Below, piece after piece: positions 46,698-59,100 of a DNA stretch of 64,000 bases. The DNA lies in NCBI GenBank assembly GCA_008973525.1, contig WACJ01000403.1, forward strand, positions 1,860,001 to 1,924,000, given 5' to 3'. Position numbers and translations under genes: made by a program. The notes beneath the pieces are model-generated. The model saw nothing but the letters and a program-made list of their open reading frames with translations. It did no database searches and was not told the DNA's origin. This DNA is from Stenopsyche tienmushanensis (Eukaryota > Arthropoda > Insecta > Trichoptera > Stenopsychidae). Positions within the stretch are counted from its first letter, which is position 1; every line of letters starts with the position of its first letter.

Positions 46698-49082
46698 ATT
46701 TTATTATATATTACACAAATACTACTTTATTTTTAGTTAACAATTTCCATTAAAAAAAGGAAAAAAATGCATTGCATAAAAGTTTCACTTATACCATGCG
46801 AGAGTCTCGCGCATTCTTTTTTTTATGTGAGAGCAAAATATTTCCTACATAAATAATATCGTGTGTTGCTATCAGTAGTTTGACAGTTGCAAAAGAGTAA
46901 AACCAACAGTGTTTTGTTTGGCGGATGTTATTATGTGATAAAAAGCTTTAATTAAACATAAATGCTTGAATACGATCATACCGGTATATGTTCAATACAG
47001 AACAGTTATAAAGTCCGTTTTAAATGAATAATAAGGCAAATTTATAGATCATCAGCTGCTCAAACATGAGTCTCAAGCCGTTGAAACATTATGTCAATAC
47101 CTCTACTTTGTATCTGCGAACGCAACGTTAATATGGTACGAAGATTCCAGTTCACAGTAAATTAAATGTATGGCATGCTCCAAGAAGAGACATCTTCATG
47201 ATGAGGATGGATGGTTGTTTGACGTGACCACGAGGTGGTCGGTGATGCAGCAGCTAATTTACGATCACCGGAAACATTAACAACGTATGCTAAGCATATT
47301 CACTTATGCCAGCTGAACTTCTTCCGTCTACCTTCAGGATTCAGAATGCACATCTACCGTTAGATTATCGGCTTCATCGAAGCTGTTGGTGTTTTTAAGT
47401 TCATCAACAGTTTTGATATTGTAGATAAAATGAAAATAAACTAATACTAAGCTTTAATATGAGGTGTACTTGAGCTTAAAGTTGTTAATTCAGTACATTC
47501 TTTGATCGTATTATTTTGATAGGAATAGTCATTCTACATTAAATCTGTTAATAATCTAGATCTTAGTGATGAATTTTGAAAAATTATGAACACATACCAA
47601 GCTTGAAAGATTTAAACACCTTATACGAATTGATTAATTCATTTTCTTGGACATACCTGAAACAAGGAATAACATTTTGTTAAAAATTTAAAATATTAAT
47701 GTTATGTTACCATATACATATTTAGTTATAATAACAATTACTATTACAAAAAAAATACTTGAAAGCTTGCTTCAAAATTATTTTTCCACTTAAAGTTTTT
47801 TTCTTGTTCATTTGGAGTCGTTTTTTCGTAATTTCTTAAAAAATCCTACGTAACAAGGGTATGAAGCGCCCTTTGGCATGTATCTAACTACTGCCTCTTC
47901 TCCTCCCCCAGTAATCTATTAAATATATAAAACTAATACTATTATAAATGCAATATATTAAATACTACTATAATGTATGTTTTAAAATAATATACAAACA
48001 TAGTCCCAAAAGTAACCGACCTAACTTATATTGAAAAAATACTACGATAAAAAGTATCTAGACGCTACGTTGTTTCCTTGATCGCATAGATCTTAGAAAA
48101 TGCCGCAAAAAACCCTACAAGAAGGCCATAATGTCTATATGTCCAATTGGTCTGCTTTTCGGACCGCCGAACATGAATGAGCGCCTCGGTCGGATGTCAT
48201 ACCTGAACATATATACATAACGATTACAAACTCTCATTGTGAAACGAAGTTGTCCGAAGAAGAATGGTCGGATTTACAGCCGCCGTTCAAGACTATCCAT
48301 TTCTTGATGTTAAAAATATCTTCAATTTGTGCATGTGCATGATTAACAACAACAATAAAAACACGGTTTAATTAAAGTGGGCCATACCCACGTTTTCATT
48401 AACTCGCCAAAAATTAAACGCGGCGCAATTAACAAAAAAAAATCAATTATCTACGAATAAAAAGGCTGCTGTTTTCACTGCCATGATGAATTAATTACGA
48501 CCCGGTATAATTGCCGTATTGCTTTTTTTCTTCCGCTTTTGTGATTGTTTCTAAGAGTCTAATGAGTGGGACCCACTCAAATGGTGTTTGTTGTGCATCA
48601 CGACCGGCCAAATAATGAAGGTGTCCATCAAACTGGTAATTTATGGCCATCATTAGCATCCGAGGAATGCCAGTCTGCGGAGAGACTCGGAAAAAATTGC
48701 CACAGTGGATTATTCATTTTCTAGTTTGGAAAGCAAACGCCACAAAACAAACATGTTATTTAGTGATTAATCATGTCAAGTGTCCACATCAGGGGTGGCC
48801 AAATGCACGCTGCGCCTGGGAGGGCGATATACGCCCCATTCAATTTCGATACCAACAGCTTAATTGACATTTGAATATGAAAAATGCAAATCATTACGAA
48901 AAATTTTCGCAAAAATGCGACATGACGATACATAGACGTTTAACTACAATCAGAAATAGTTATATATTATAAAATAACTCAATGAAAAAGGTATTGTTTT
49001 ATAGTATATTCAAGGAGGTTCTTGAATGCAAAGCAGTCACTTTGTGCAATGTAAATTAAAATATTATAATTTAATAGTTTAA
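46698..49082. other. Non-coding with a GC-richer island and a possible mariner end
   Basis: GTCCCAAAAGTAACCGACCT near 48002 resembles a mariner-type terminus, but no partner was found. About 48530-48870 is GC-richer and crossed by a 74-codon frame of no recognised family; CCATCAAAC and TAATTTATGGCC words suit regulatory DNA. No gene supported. Confidence 0.3.
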
Positions 49083-50250
49083 CCCCTCAAAGAGGTAAGA
49101 CACAGTGTTGTGTCCAAATTCCAGTGACTCACAAGGAACATTCTTACACGCTGAGTTCTGAGACAGACAAAGACGAAGAGTTTCCTGCACGTTGAGTTTT
49201 AATGGGAGACAGAGACGGAGAGTTTCAAGAGAAATTTTTCAGAGAAGTTTCAATAAATGAACCTTAACACTGTTGATAGCACACAATATTCCTTCATTTT
49301 TTCGGAATATTTCTTAATGTTCAACTTGCATGGTATTTGCTTTCTGTTGTTCAGCTATTTTTGCCTTAGATTACCGTGCAAGTTTGTTAGTTTATTTATG
49401 ATGGAATAGATTTTGCAAAGGAGTGATGATACTCGGTTAATGACACCACTCCAGAACAGTCAAGGAGGAATAACAAAATTGGCCAACGATAAGAATGATG
49501 CGCGTAACTTAATTATCGAAACAAACGCCTACCGCGCAAGACAACACGTACAAAATTCGTCTTATCTTTGTCGAAAGAGCTTAATAGCTTATTTGACGAT
49601 AGCGATTTCAGTCAATTATATCTACATTTTATGACGGTTATAAGATTATTTAGAATACGATTTTTGTTGAATAGTAAATATGAACATTTGCGAGTTTCTA
49701 TAAAAAAAATTAAAAATATATTGAGAATGTTTAGACGTGTAGGGGTAGCTTTACGGCATCACTTTGCTATCGATGCACGAGTGTATGATGAGACGCAAGA
49801 TACTCGTCTCTGTCCCCCCTTAAAGAGGCAAGACACAATATTGTGTCCGAATTCCAGTGACTCATAAAGAGCATTCTTACACGTTGAGCTGTGAGACAGA
49901 CAGAGACGGATAAATTATCTTGCAGGTCAGAGATTATGAATGGGAGACAGAGACGGAGAGAGTATCTTGCGTACATCGTACGGTTGTATATATCGTTAAC
50001 CCAAATTTATCGACTAATAATGACACGTGAATAATACAATAAATCGATTTCAAGTGTATTGTTTATGTTTACTTGAAGAAATGACCGAATATTGTGTGCC
50101 ATCGACAGTGTTTATTTATGTATGTACAAACTTCATACACGCTGCGGCGGTCCTGACAGATAAGTGGATTTGTACGAATGATAAGTGGCGGATATACAAA
50201 TATAGCATCTAAGTTTATGATGATTTAAGATTAACTCACTACTCAAAGGG
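49083..50250. mobile_element. PiggyBac-type element or MITE, longest copy (copy 3)
   Basis: Flanked by TTAA on both sides (49079-49082 and 50251-50254). Ends read inward CCCCTCAAAGAGGTAAG and CCCTTTGAGTAGTGAG. At 1168 bp it contains an internal duplicate of its own left end from about 49815 (TTAAAGAGGCAAGACACAA, then CCGAATTCCAGTGACTCA). The interior has two overlapping open frames (49413-49634 and 49568-49867) that I cannot match to a transposase. ACACTGTTGATAGCACACAA and CATTGTTTATGTTTACTTG-type words link it to copies 1, 2 and 4. Confidence 0.8.
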
Positions 50251-50261
50251 TTAATTCTACA

Positions 50262-50512
50262 CTTTCTTACTTCTCGCCTTCTTACTTCAGTGACAGGATC
50301 AATAAATTTCCTATCCGATGGAATAAATGTATTTATAACGAAGTACACTATGTAGAAAAATAAAATAGTCCATTTGTATTTTTATATATCACTAATACAT
50401 TTGTACAGCAAAATTCCGGGTTATATTTGAATCGCCCTCGAATATTCGAATATTTTATCAATTTTATATTCGTTATTCGAATAATTGATTTTATGAATAT
50501 TTGGGACCCTTA
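50262..50512 (+). repeat. Dispersed repeat, uninterrupted copy
   Basis: Matches 34490-34672 plus 35069-35135. It shows the sequence as it was before the Helitron-like insertion there. It lies just right of the piggyBac copy at 49083-50250. Class unknown. Confidence 0.7.
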
Positions 50513-52091
50513 TCCCTTATGTATAATATATTTTCGTTTGACGGATTTTGATTGAAAAATCTGCTGAAAAGTTATGAAAACTATTTTCTGGGATAAAAAA
50601 GCTGTCGCTTTTAGTTGTGGTGTTTCTAACATAAAGTAATGCTTTCTATAATTAGTAGATTGATAAGTCTCATCAAGAAGCGACTTTATAAGAACTAGAC
50701 TATTTGACACTTCTGAAACATTCTTCGAGTATTCAGCTGGAAGCTTTGGCCAATGAACATCATTTTCCATCCATTCTTCTTTGAAATTTTGCTATATGAT
50801 GGGATTATTAATGGAAGTCTCCTAATACATTAAATCAAAAACTAAATAGCTCACGTACTGTAAATACATATACTGTTCGAGCAGAGCATCCGTTCATAAG
50901 ACGCTTGTTCGTTTTTTAAGAAGCTCTTAAATATTCTAGGTTGCACTCTTCAATTGACTACAAATAAGACAAATTTCAAACAGAATGGATCATCGAAAAT
51001 AGCCTTTATTAGCTTGTTTTAGCAAAAGCTGGTCAATAATTCATATTTATGCTTACAAAAATATGTATCCATAATTTAAAAGCATCATACAAAAGTCACG
51101 CCTTATTTTAATCAAACATGTTTAGAAGTTCTTCATTTCGGACTTACATTTGATATAATTAAAGAATTTCATCACGTCCACCTTTGCATACATTATTACC
51201 GACGAAGACAGAAGCACACGCATATAAACGGCGTTATTTACGACGACATTACTTTTTATCTTTATGAAGATCGAGATAAAACAGAAAAGCCCGGTAGTGT
51301 TAAATGAAATAGTTTAGCGTATAACATCGAAGTAATCAAAGCAGACCAATAAAAACCGACAACAACACTTTACGCTCATTTCGGATGAGTAATGGCGACG
51401 ATGAAAAGAGTGTGCTCCCATCTGAAGACACAACAAAATGACATTTTGATATGCAAATAAAAAGCTAACGGTGTTCGGGTTGTTATATGTCATTAAACTG
51501 GTTGACTTTTATCGATTCACCTGACATTTTTACTAACTAGATTGCACAACTGACTAATCATCGCAAACACGTTATGATAAATAGTCCGACCTGATACAAT
51601 TTAATTACACACTCCCATTATGCGTGGACATCAAATTTTAAGGGGTCATTTATTTGGTTATAATTATGAACGGTAGTCAAATGCCGAGGCCTCTGGTGTG
51701 TAATTTTATAGTTGGGGTAATAATATAAAAGCTTGCGGATCGAACACGATTAGTGCTTTGGATTTACAAGAACAATTTGCTTATGAACGATGTGAAGCAA
51801 TCGCCTTAAGCTCGAGCTTAATACATTATTCCCAGCTGCGATTATTGAATTCTTCGGTATTTGCTTTGATCAATGAACATTTACGATTGCTTGTTTTATG
51901 AATATTTTGAATTATGAAATAGGTTGAAATTTTATTGCAACTTGACAGGGCCGTAAAAGGGCAACTGACGAATAATTCATGTCGAGTCAACTGAAGTTAT
52001 TTGTATGATTGTATAAATTAATAGAGTTTAACATAGAAAAAAAATGCAAGCGATCTTGCGAAAATAAAAGGACGGGAGAAAACAATCTGGA
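50513..52091. other. Non-coding, with a GC-richer patch at 51170-51500
   Basis: No supported gene. An 86-codon minus-strand frame (50510-50770) shows no motif. The 51170-51900 stretch has ATTTATGG and TAATTACA-type words in slightly GC-richer DNA and may be regulatory. Confidence 0.3.
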
Positions 52092-52245
52092 AATATTAAG
52101 ATAGGTTAGATATAAAAGAGATGCGAAGAGCCACAGTGAATAAGTTTGCAGTTTGAATTTTCAGTCTCCGCTTATTCAAATCCAGTTGTCTTGAGGTCCG
52201 ACCAATCGTCTTGGCCGCGGGAAAGCCTGATCTTCACGCGATCAT
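52092..52245 (+). repeat. Dispersed repeat carrying a TATA-like box (copy 2)
   Basis: Partner of 14690-14845, with ATATAAAAGAGATG, AGAGCCACAGTG, TTTCAGTCT, GTCCGACCAA and GTCTTGGCCGCGGGAA in the same order. Divergence is high outside these words, so the shared blocks may be functional or simply the best-preserved parts. Confidence 0.45.
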
Positions 52246-52369
52246 TTTCCTTGATCTCCAAACTATGATTACAACAATAGTATCCAGTCTCCGGGGTCCA
52301 TGATTACGATACATTCATCGATTTTGTTTAATTTCCATTTTATTAGTTTTCTGATGTAATAGATTTTAA

Positions 52370-52656
52370 CACTTTGAATAGTGAGCTAATCTTAAATCAT
52401 CATAAACTTAGATGCTATATTTGTATGTCCACCATTTATCATCCGTACAAATCCACTTATCTGTCAAGACCGCCGCAGCGTGTATGAAGCTTGTACATAA
52501 ATAATTAAACACCGTCGATAGCACACAATATTCGGTAATTTCTTCAAGTAAACATAAACAATACACTTGAAATCGATTTATTATATTATTTACAAATCAT
52601 TATTAGTTGATAAATTTGGGTTAACGATCTATACAAACACTGTGTTTTACCTCTTT
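52370..52656. mobile_element. PiggyBac-type MITE, short copy (copy 4)
   Basis: Starts after TTAA (52366-52369) with CACTTTGAATAGTGAGC. It is the inverse of the right half of copy 3 (AAATCCACTTATCTGTCA, CACCGTCGATAGCACACAA, GATAAATTTGGGTTAACG). It then jumps to AACACTGTGTTTTACCTCTT, the inverse of the left end, so the centre is deleted. The final TTAA is not preserved. Confidence 0.75.
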
Positions 52657-52816
52657 ATATTGTAATGAAAAATGATTTTGTATATGTAATGCATTGAACA
52701 AAATGGAGGGCACATTAATGATGTAATATTTTTAGCATAGCATAAAACTTTAAATGTCTCTCTATAATATGGGATAGAGTATTAAACAGATATCTTATAT
52801 ACTTTCTATGTTATGA

Positions 52817-52855
52817 ATTTTTAAAATAAGGTAATTTCCCTGCTGCACTCTGTAT
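52817..52855. mobile_element. MITE right-end fragment (copy 3)
   Basis: TTAAAATAAGGTAATTTCCC, then TGCTGCACTCTG, is the inverse of the terminal repeat of the MITE family at 3485 and 37498. No left end is visible, so it is a solitary end or decayed copy. Confidence 0.5.
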
Positions 52856-52856
52856 T

Positions 52857-54289
52857 TAGCAATACATATATATTTTGCCCTGAAAGACAATCCAGCCAAT
52901 TTATTTGTATAAACCAAAATGTTTGAATGTCGTATTTTTACAGCAACTAACTGAACTGGGAACACTCTTAAATAATTTTGTAAAATTAAATACATTGTAT
53001 CCCTTTAAAAATCCTCTATGAAAATCATCTACCTTAACGGATATCTATCTGCTTATGGAGAATATTAACAAGCAGCGTATTTCAAGCGTATAAAATTTTA
53101 TAAATATAATAGCAATGTTAGGCCATTTTTTTGTCTGACGGGTATTATTTCTGACATGTCAAATTGGTGGTTCGTTCACATCATGTTTTTATACTAACAA
53201 TGTACGAATTAGCGACAAAAAATGTCACATAAGCTTGAATTTAATTAAATTAAGGCACGCTTAGCTCCGGAGCTTTAGATCGGTTCTTCCTTTGCGCCCA
53301 TTTGTTAAATACGTCTCCACATAATGCTTTATAATGTCCGCTCGAGCAGTTCTTTGAGTAATTGCTTCTGGGCATTTATCCTATTCCGCTCATTACTCAA
53401 ACAATAAATTCTTCAGGAACGAGTTGATCATTGGATAATAAATTGCGTTTCTTTTCGCGAGGATAACTACCCACCCACCTGGTGTGTGATAGTAATGAGG
53501 TTCCGCATAATAGCGTCCTGCGCCACGAGCGGCTGCTCTTATTTAGTGCTTGGAAAAGTCAACAGTTTGTCCCTCAAGGGTTTCATTAAAGGTAATGAGC
53601 GGATTGAACATTCAAAATGTGATTAAAACGACTCTCGGTCGAATGGTTAAAGCTCGGCACCGGTGCAAATAGTCAAGTGGCCGACAGATCCCATTAAGAT
53701 TACCATAATTACCGTCGTGGCGTCAATTGCATAGAAATTCTTCGGTACGCTGGCAATTGAGCGATATCGCAAATCCTGCAGGACAAATGCTAACGCTTCA
53801 TTGACGATGAAAAATATACCAAGACGAAGCAACCTCAAGCCATGCATAATATACATCTTTGAATTGAAAGTATTCATACTTCAATTTGCGGCTGGATAAC
53901 GCTTTATTAATAATTGACCCAAATATAGATCAAATTTTCATGCAAATAAGACAAAAGTATATTCGATTCCACCTAATGATTTGTGAGCCTTACATTTTTT
54001 GTATGTGATTTGTTTCTATAGATCATCGTACGTTGGGGGTAGGTATTGATACTTAGGGTGATTAGGATGAACAATACATATCAATAGAACTTTATAAAAT
54101 AGTGTTGGGTTAAAAAGCAGTGATAATGTATCCTTATATTAAGGTGTTCCAAAGTAGTGTCGTTTTTTTACAAGTAGGATTGCCAATCGTCATTATTTAA
54201 AAACAGTTCAGATAAAAAATGGATTATATTTTTTATACATAAAGAAATCCTCATTTACTGAATTGCATGCTGGACGTTATATTATATTA
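52857..54289. other. Non-coding with a GC-richer island (53240-53900)
   Basis: The island holds TTGAATTTAATTAAATTAAG and several E-box and homeodomain-like words. A 76-codon minus-strand frame (53647-53877) crosses it and is moderately protein-like but unrecognised. No supported gene. Confidence 0.3.
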
Positions 54290-55211
54290 GGGTGTCCCAT
54301 AAGTTTCTTTCGTTTTCATATTAAAGAAAAAAATAAATAATAATTTGTATTACATCAAAATTTATTGAATAATATATGAGCCATTCTGTTCTATTACCTT
54401 TCTTCATCTCTCCGGAAGCCTAATAATGCCTTCTTGCCAAAATTTTTCAGATTTGTTGGCGAAATATTGATGAAGGTACATTTTTATATCATTTTTTGAA
54501 TTAAAATTTTTACCACGTAAAGAATTTTTCAATAAAAGAAATAAATAATAATCTGAAGGAGGCAATGTCCGGAGAGTATGGAGGATGAGGTAAAACATCC
54601 CAGTCAAATGATAATAATTTATTTCTGATGAGCAAAGACACATGAGGCCTGGCGTTTTCATGATGAAAAACAACGCCTCGTCTGTTCGCTAATTCTGGCC
54701 GTTTTTTGGCAATTGCATCCTTTAGATTGTCTAGTTGGAAACAATATTTTGTTGAATTTATTGTTTCACCTTGCTGAAGTAGCTCATAATAAACTAACCC
54801 CTTCCAGTTCCACCAAATGCATAGCACAACTTTTTTTTTTGATGTAGGCCAGGTTTAGCTACAGCTAAAGCTTCTGTACCCTTGGTTCGAGACCGTTTAC
54901 GTTGGATATTCTCATAGAGTATCCAATTTTCATCCCCAGTGACAAGTCTCTTCAAAAAAGGTTGGCTATTATGTCGTTGGAGAAGAAGATCGCATGTTGA
55001 AATACGATGAAGTTTATTTGAGTCAGTCAATTCATGAGGAAGCCACACATCTGAACGATTGATGTAGCCCAAGTTTGTCAGATGATTATGGACGGATTTT
55101 CGTGGAATTTCTAACTTGTTAGCTATTTTGCGAACAGTATATCGCGGGTTTTCTTCAACCGTGGCTATGATTAGATCTGTGTTCATTTGCGAAAGAGACT
55201 TATGGGACAAC
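54290..55211 (-). mobile_element. Mariner element with shared 5' deletion (copy E)
   Basis: Same family as copy A: one end GGGTGTCCCATAAGTTTC, the other the inverse of GTTGTCCCATAAGTCTC, with TA on both sides (54288-54289 and 55212-55213). At 922 bp it retains the catalytic region but, like copy A, its transposase end joins the terminal repeat directly to the middle of the DNA-binding domain. The two copies therefore share one deletion event. Confidence 0.9.
54404..55186 (-). pseudogene. Mariner transposase pseudogene (copy E)
   Basis: From 55186 leftward: EENPRYTVRKIANKLEIPRK, LVTGDENWILYEN with the first catalytic Asp, then a frameshift in a T-run near 54830. Then come CIWWNWKGLVYYELLQQGET and NRRGVVFHHENARPH, where the second catalytic position reads Glu instead of Asp. 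A second frameshift follows, then PPSDYYLFLLLKNSLRG with the third catalytic Asp, and IIRLPER at the end. The first helix-turn-helix is absent. Two frameshifts and the changed catalytic residue make it inactive. Confidence 0.88.
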
Positions 55212-55213
55212 TA

Positions 55214-58200
55214 ATATATTAAAAGGTCTAAAGATGATTCCGACAATTTAAAACGGAATTTTTTGATTTAAAATCGAGACTCTAAATGGATGATCTAATC
55301 TGATTTATTCAAACCCAAAACTTATCCAAACATGATCGTTGTAAAATTATCAAACAAACTCAAAAATGTTTTAATATAATTTTAAAGAAAAGGCAACTCA
55401 GGCAAAAGTTGAATTCCCGGTTTTTCATTCAGTATTTAGTAACTTAAGAAGAAAATGGGTTTTTCATTGATGTGTAGTAGATTAGGGGTGTTAAATACAA
55501 CGGCTAAAATGGGGTAAAATAAAGAAAAAGTTTAGATGGGCCCGCAAAAAAACACTTGAAATTTTCATAAAAATTTAGGTTTATATCGACACGTATAGAA
55601 ATAAAAATTATAAGGACAATTTAATGTTTTCTTCTTGATATTTGACATTTATTCTCTGCTACTACTCTCCTATTTTAGGGAAAATATTGCTAACAGTGAT
55701 TACTTTTAAAACTGACCCAAGACGAGCCTCGTTAATTCTGGATCTGACAGTAAGTGAAAATAACTGCACGTACCGATGAGTACTTTCAAGTATGAAAATG
55801 ATTTTACATGTGAATCTTTGTCTTGCTGATAAATATTTGTAAATTCTCCAACTTCAATGAATTTCGCCTTCAAATTTAAATTGCACCGAATTTTAATCAT
55901 CTCCATTTGCATATGATTAGTATAGCTGATATAATCTGACAATTTGAATATATCGACACAGACAGAAGTATGGTTCACCAGATACTCATTGGAGTCACCC
56001 TACATTTCAACCATATAAGAGACATATATAGAGTCTTCAAAGGTATCTCGTGACTTTAAAAAATCGATATTTTATCCGTGTTAAATCTTACATACTAACA
56101 TAAACATCAAGAACTTCCAGTCCACTATGAATCTGTGTTATTTATGTCTCAATGCAACTGTTCAATATTAAAAATGTCAATGATAAGCCTGATCGATTTG
56201 AAGTAGAGCATCGTATCGAATCGTATTACGAAACACTTAAAAACATATTGAACACTTGCCTGAACATTATCAGTGGATGACAATCAGGATATATTCTGGA
56301 TTACGAGTTATAGTCAGGAGCTACACTGCACTTGTGATAATTAAACTGATAGCTTCCTACTTTAACTTGGACGCCTAACTATTTCTGCAGTTTTAATTAA
56401 GAACTCTTTTGTATTTTTTGTTGATTGGGGTGAGTTTGATACCCTTTTAATAAACAACAACTATTACCAACATCTAAATTCAAATAAATTGAATAATAGA
56501 ACTAAGACCTTATTGATAATATTATTGGGCAATACGACGACGTTAAATTTATTCATAAAAACATGATTAATCATAATTGGGAAGTTTTATTACATCCCTC
56601 ATTTTTACCAGACATACTTCTTCAAATTGTCAGATTTATGGAACACTCGACAAGGGCTTTTTTTCCAAGTGCGTTTTATAGTATTTCAAACAAATTGATA
56701 CATTAATTTAACTGTAAATTTATTTTGTTAATGAAAGCAATCCATCTATAAAAATATATGCTAAAAACATTGCTGTATTTTGTCGGCGTACATGCAAGTA
56801 ATTCATTACTTTCACTTAGATTACTTTGCCATTCAAGTATTATTCTACATTATCATTCTTACTGAGCTATCTATTGTCTTGGATATTATAAGTATTAAAT
56901 TTTATTATAAAAAAATGATATTTTCGGCTTTGTACATGTCCAAGTGACATTTACAACCCGATGCATCGCACAGAATGTATGTAAACAATCACATCCCCAT
57001 TTAGAGAGTTAGTTCATGTACACTTCTCGACATTAGTGAAAGATTACTATATTCGGAATAATGTGCCAGTTCTGGAAGATATAACGAGCTATCATTATAG
57101 TAAATAAGACGCGCATAGCCTAGCATAATATTATGCATTTATTCACGATCGAACCTCATTGTAATAGGGCAAAAAGCCTTTCGGTGCCAGTGATCTCGGC
57201 TATTTTTTCATACATCAACGGTATCGGATTGCATACCTTTTAGATTGTAATATGATCTCTTTAAAAAAAAGGTTATCGACTTTAACGGCTCAACGATCAA
57301 CTTTATGTAGTATGCAAATCAGGGTTGTGTCTTCTGGCCGACAGTGATATAGCAAGTTCTCATAAATTTGAATAGACGTTTGAGACACAGCCGAGCCGTC
57401 GCATTATTCTATTCTGTGTGCCAAACTGCTATTTCCTGATATTTTATCAGACGTTCTCATCCATTCAATATTTGCACCATGTTGAATTATTTTGTATACT
57501 CTTAAAATGGAAATGAAAATTAAATACAGAATATTCAGTCTGACTGAAGTCATCATTAAGCTTTCTTATTGCTATAGTTCCGAAGTTTCATTGACTATCA
57601 TAATTATTAGCATTGTATTCTCATTGAAATATTGTAGAGTATAGATTTATTTTTTTGATTCTTTTAGTTTTAAAATCATCAATCAAATTATTCGACCAAA
57701 TCTAGACCTTTCCTTTTATTTTTTTGGAAAAAAATACTTTAATAAATTGATCGTTTCTATCTGAACTTTCGCCTTTTAAATTTTGGGTTAACCCAAATGC
57801 CATTTCATCAAATTTGCTTCATAAATACCTTCTTTCAACGGTATTTCTTAAACATCCTTAACTTTCATGTCGTTAAAACCTTTCTCTCCTATAAATTTGA
57901 TAAATCCTACAATTAGACGTTGAATTAATTCCGAATAAAGCGTTTTACAGCGTGCATTCAATGCCTTATTTAATGTGGATAAAATTATGAGATTAATAAT
58001 AGTAAAGAATTTTCATGCTTTTATGACTTAGATAAATTAATATCCGACCTTATTGCGTTGATACTTTGATATATAAGTATTAAATGTAGCTATGATTGCC
58101 TGCCTCATTAATGGACTGAATGATAGTTATTCAGAATAAGCAGTTATCATTGAAAATTTCATCTATACACGTTATGCTATTTATTAATCCTCCAAATAAA

Positions 58201-58299
58201 ATTCATTCATGTCTGGTGAATATTATGTAGATATAGCCAAAAATATTCACTTTTTGCGACTGAATCTCCAATTTGAGAATTCTAAGATATACTTATAAA
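55214..58299. other. AT-rich stretch without recognised features
   Basis: No gene, transposon end or strong repeat recognised. A 90-codon minus-strand frame (55706-55978) carries no motif. Confidence 0.35.
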
Positions 58300-59100
58300 T
58301 TTGCCCTCATTTTAATGCCCTGGCTCTCGTATCAAGGATAATAGTATGGAGCACGTTGTAGTTCAAATGACTCTCCCGGTGCGATATCCGCGACCGAACA
58401 AGGCAACAGTCGGGGATTATCGCAGCGACGAAGGCAACGCATGGAGGTCGAGAAATTGACCAAGCTCCCAAAATGTTATACTTAAATGTAAACGAAAGCC
58501 ATTGTTGCTTTAATATAAAGCGCAATCTTTAAGTAAGAGTGCATATTTTAATATTTTTTTACTGAATAACGGGGGTTTATTACTTTGACTATAGTTGGAA
58601 GCTTTTTTATTTAATTGAGAACTAGTTTCATTGGGATTTGGTATAAGCTAGTGAATAATATCAATGAACCATTAAGTCGAAAGTCCATTAAATCATTTAT
58701 TTAATTACGAAACCATAAAGAGCACTCCGGAGCAACTTTCTATCGGTTTTTGCTCTTGCCGAATATCGTGGCTGTGATACATCACACGCCCAAGACAAAT
58801 GCGTGACCATCATTCGGGCTGATGATGATGAAGCAGATCCCAATATTGAAATCACAGAAAAGACATGATTTATTCGATCGCCACGGTCCTTTGCTGTGCC
58901 AAGTCTCGGCCAGTAGCCGCGGGCCATGAATAAATTGCTCTCACTGTTACCACTTTTATTATAAATGAAAATCATCAGCTTGATATATACTTTCCTAGGC
59001 TAGAGAGATCGGTCTGTCACCCACACAGCCTTAGGCACCCCCGGGCTAAACTAAAAACATTGATTTCACCCTAGAAAACGATCTGGGCTCACCTGTACAA
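58300..59100. other. Two GC-richer islands
   Basis: 58340-58460 shares ordered words with the island at 28955-29050. 58690-59060 holds a 92-codon minus-strand frame without a known motif, a GATGATGATG run, and ends in CACCCCCGGGCTAAA. Likely regulatory or degraded exon sequence; nothing firm. Confidence 0.25.

Noticed and set aside
54510..54827. Separate 105-codon gene
   Set aside because: It is the middle part of the frameshifted mariner transposase, not an independent gene.
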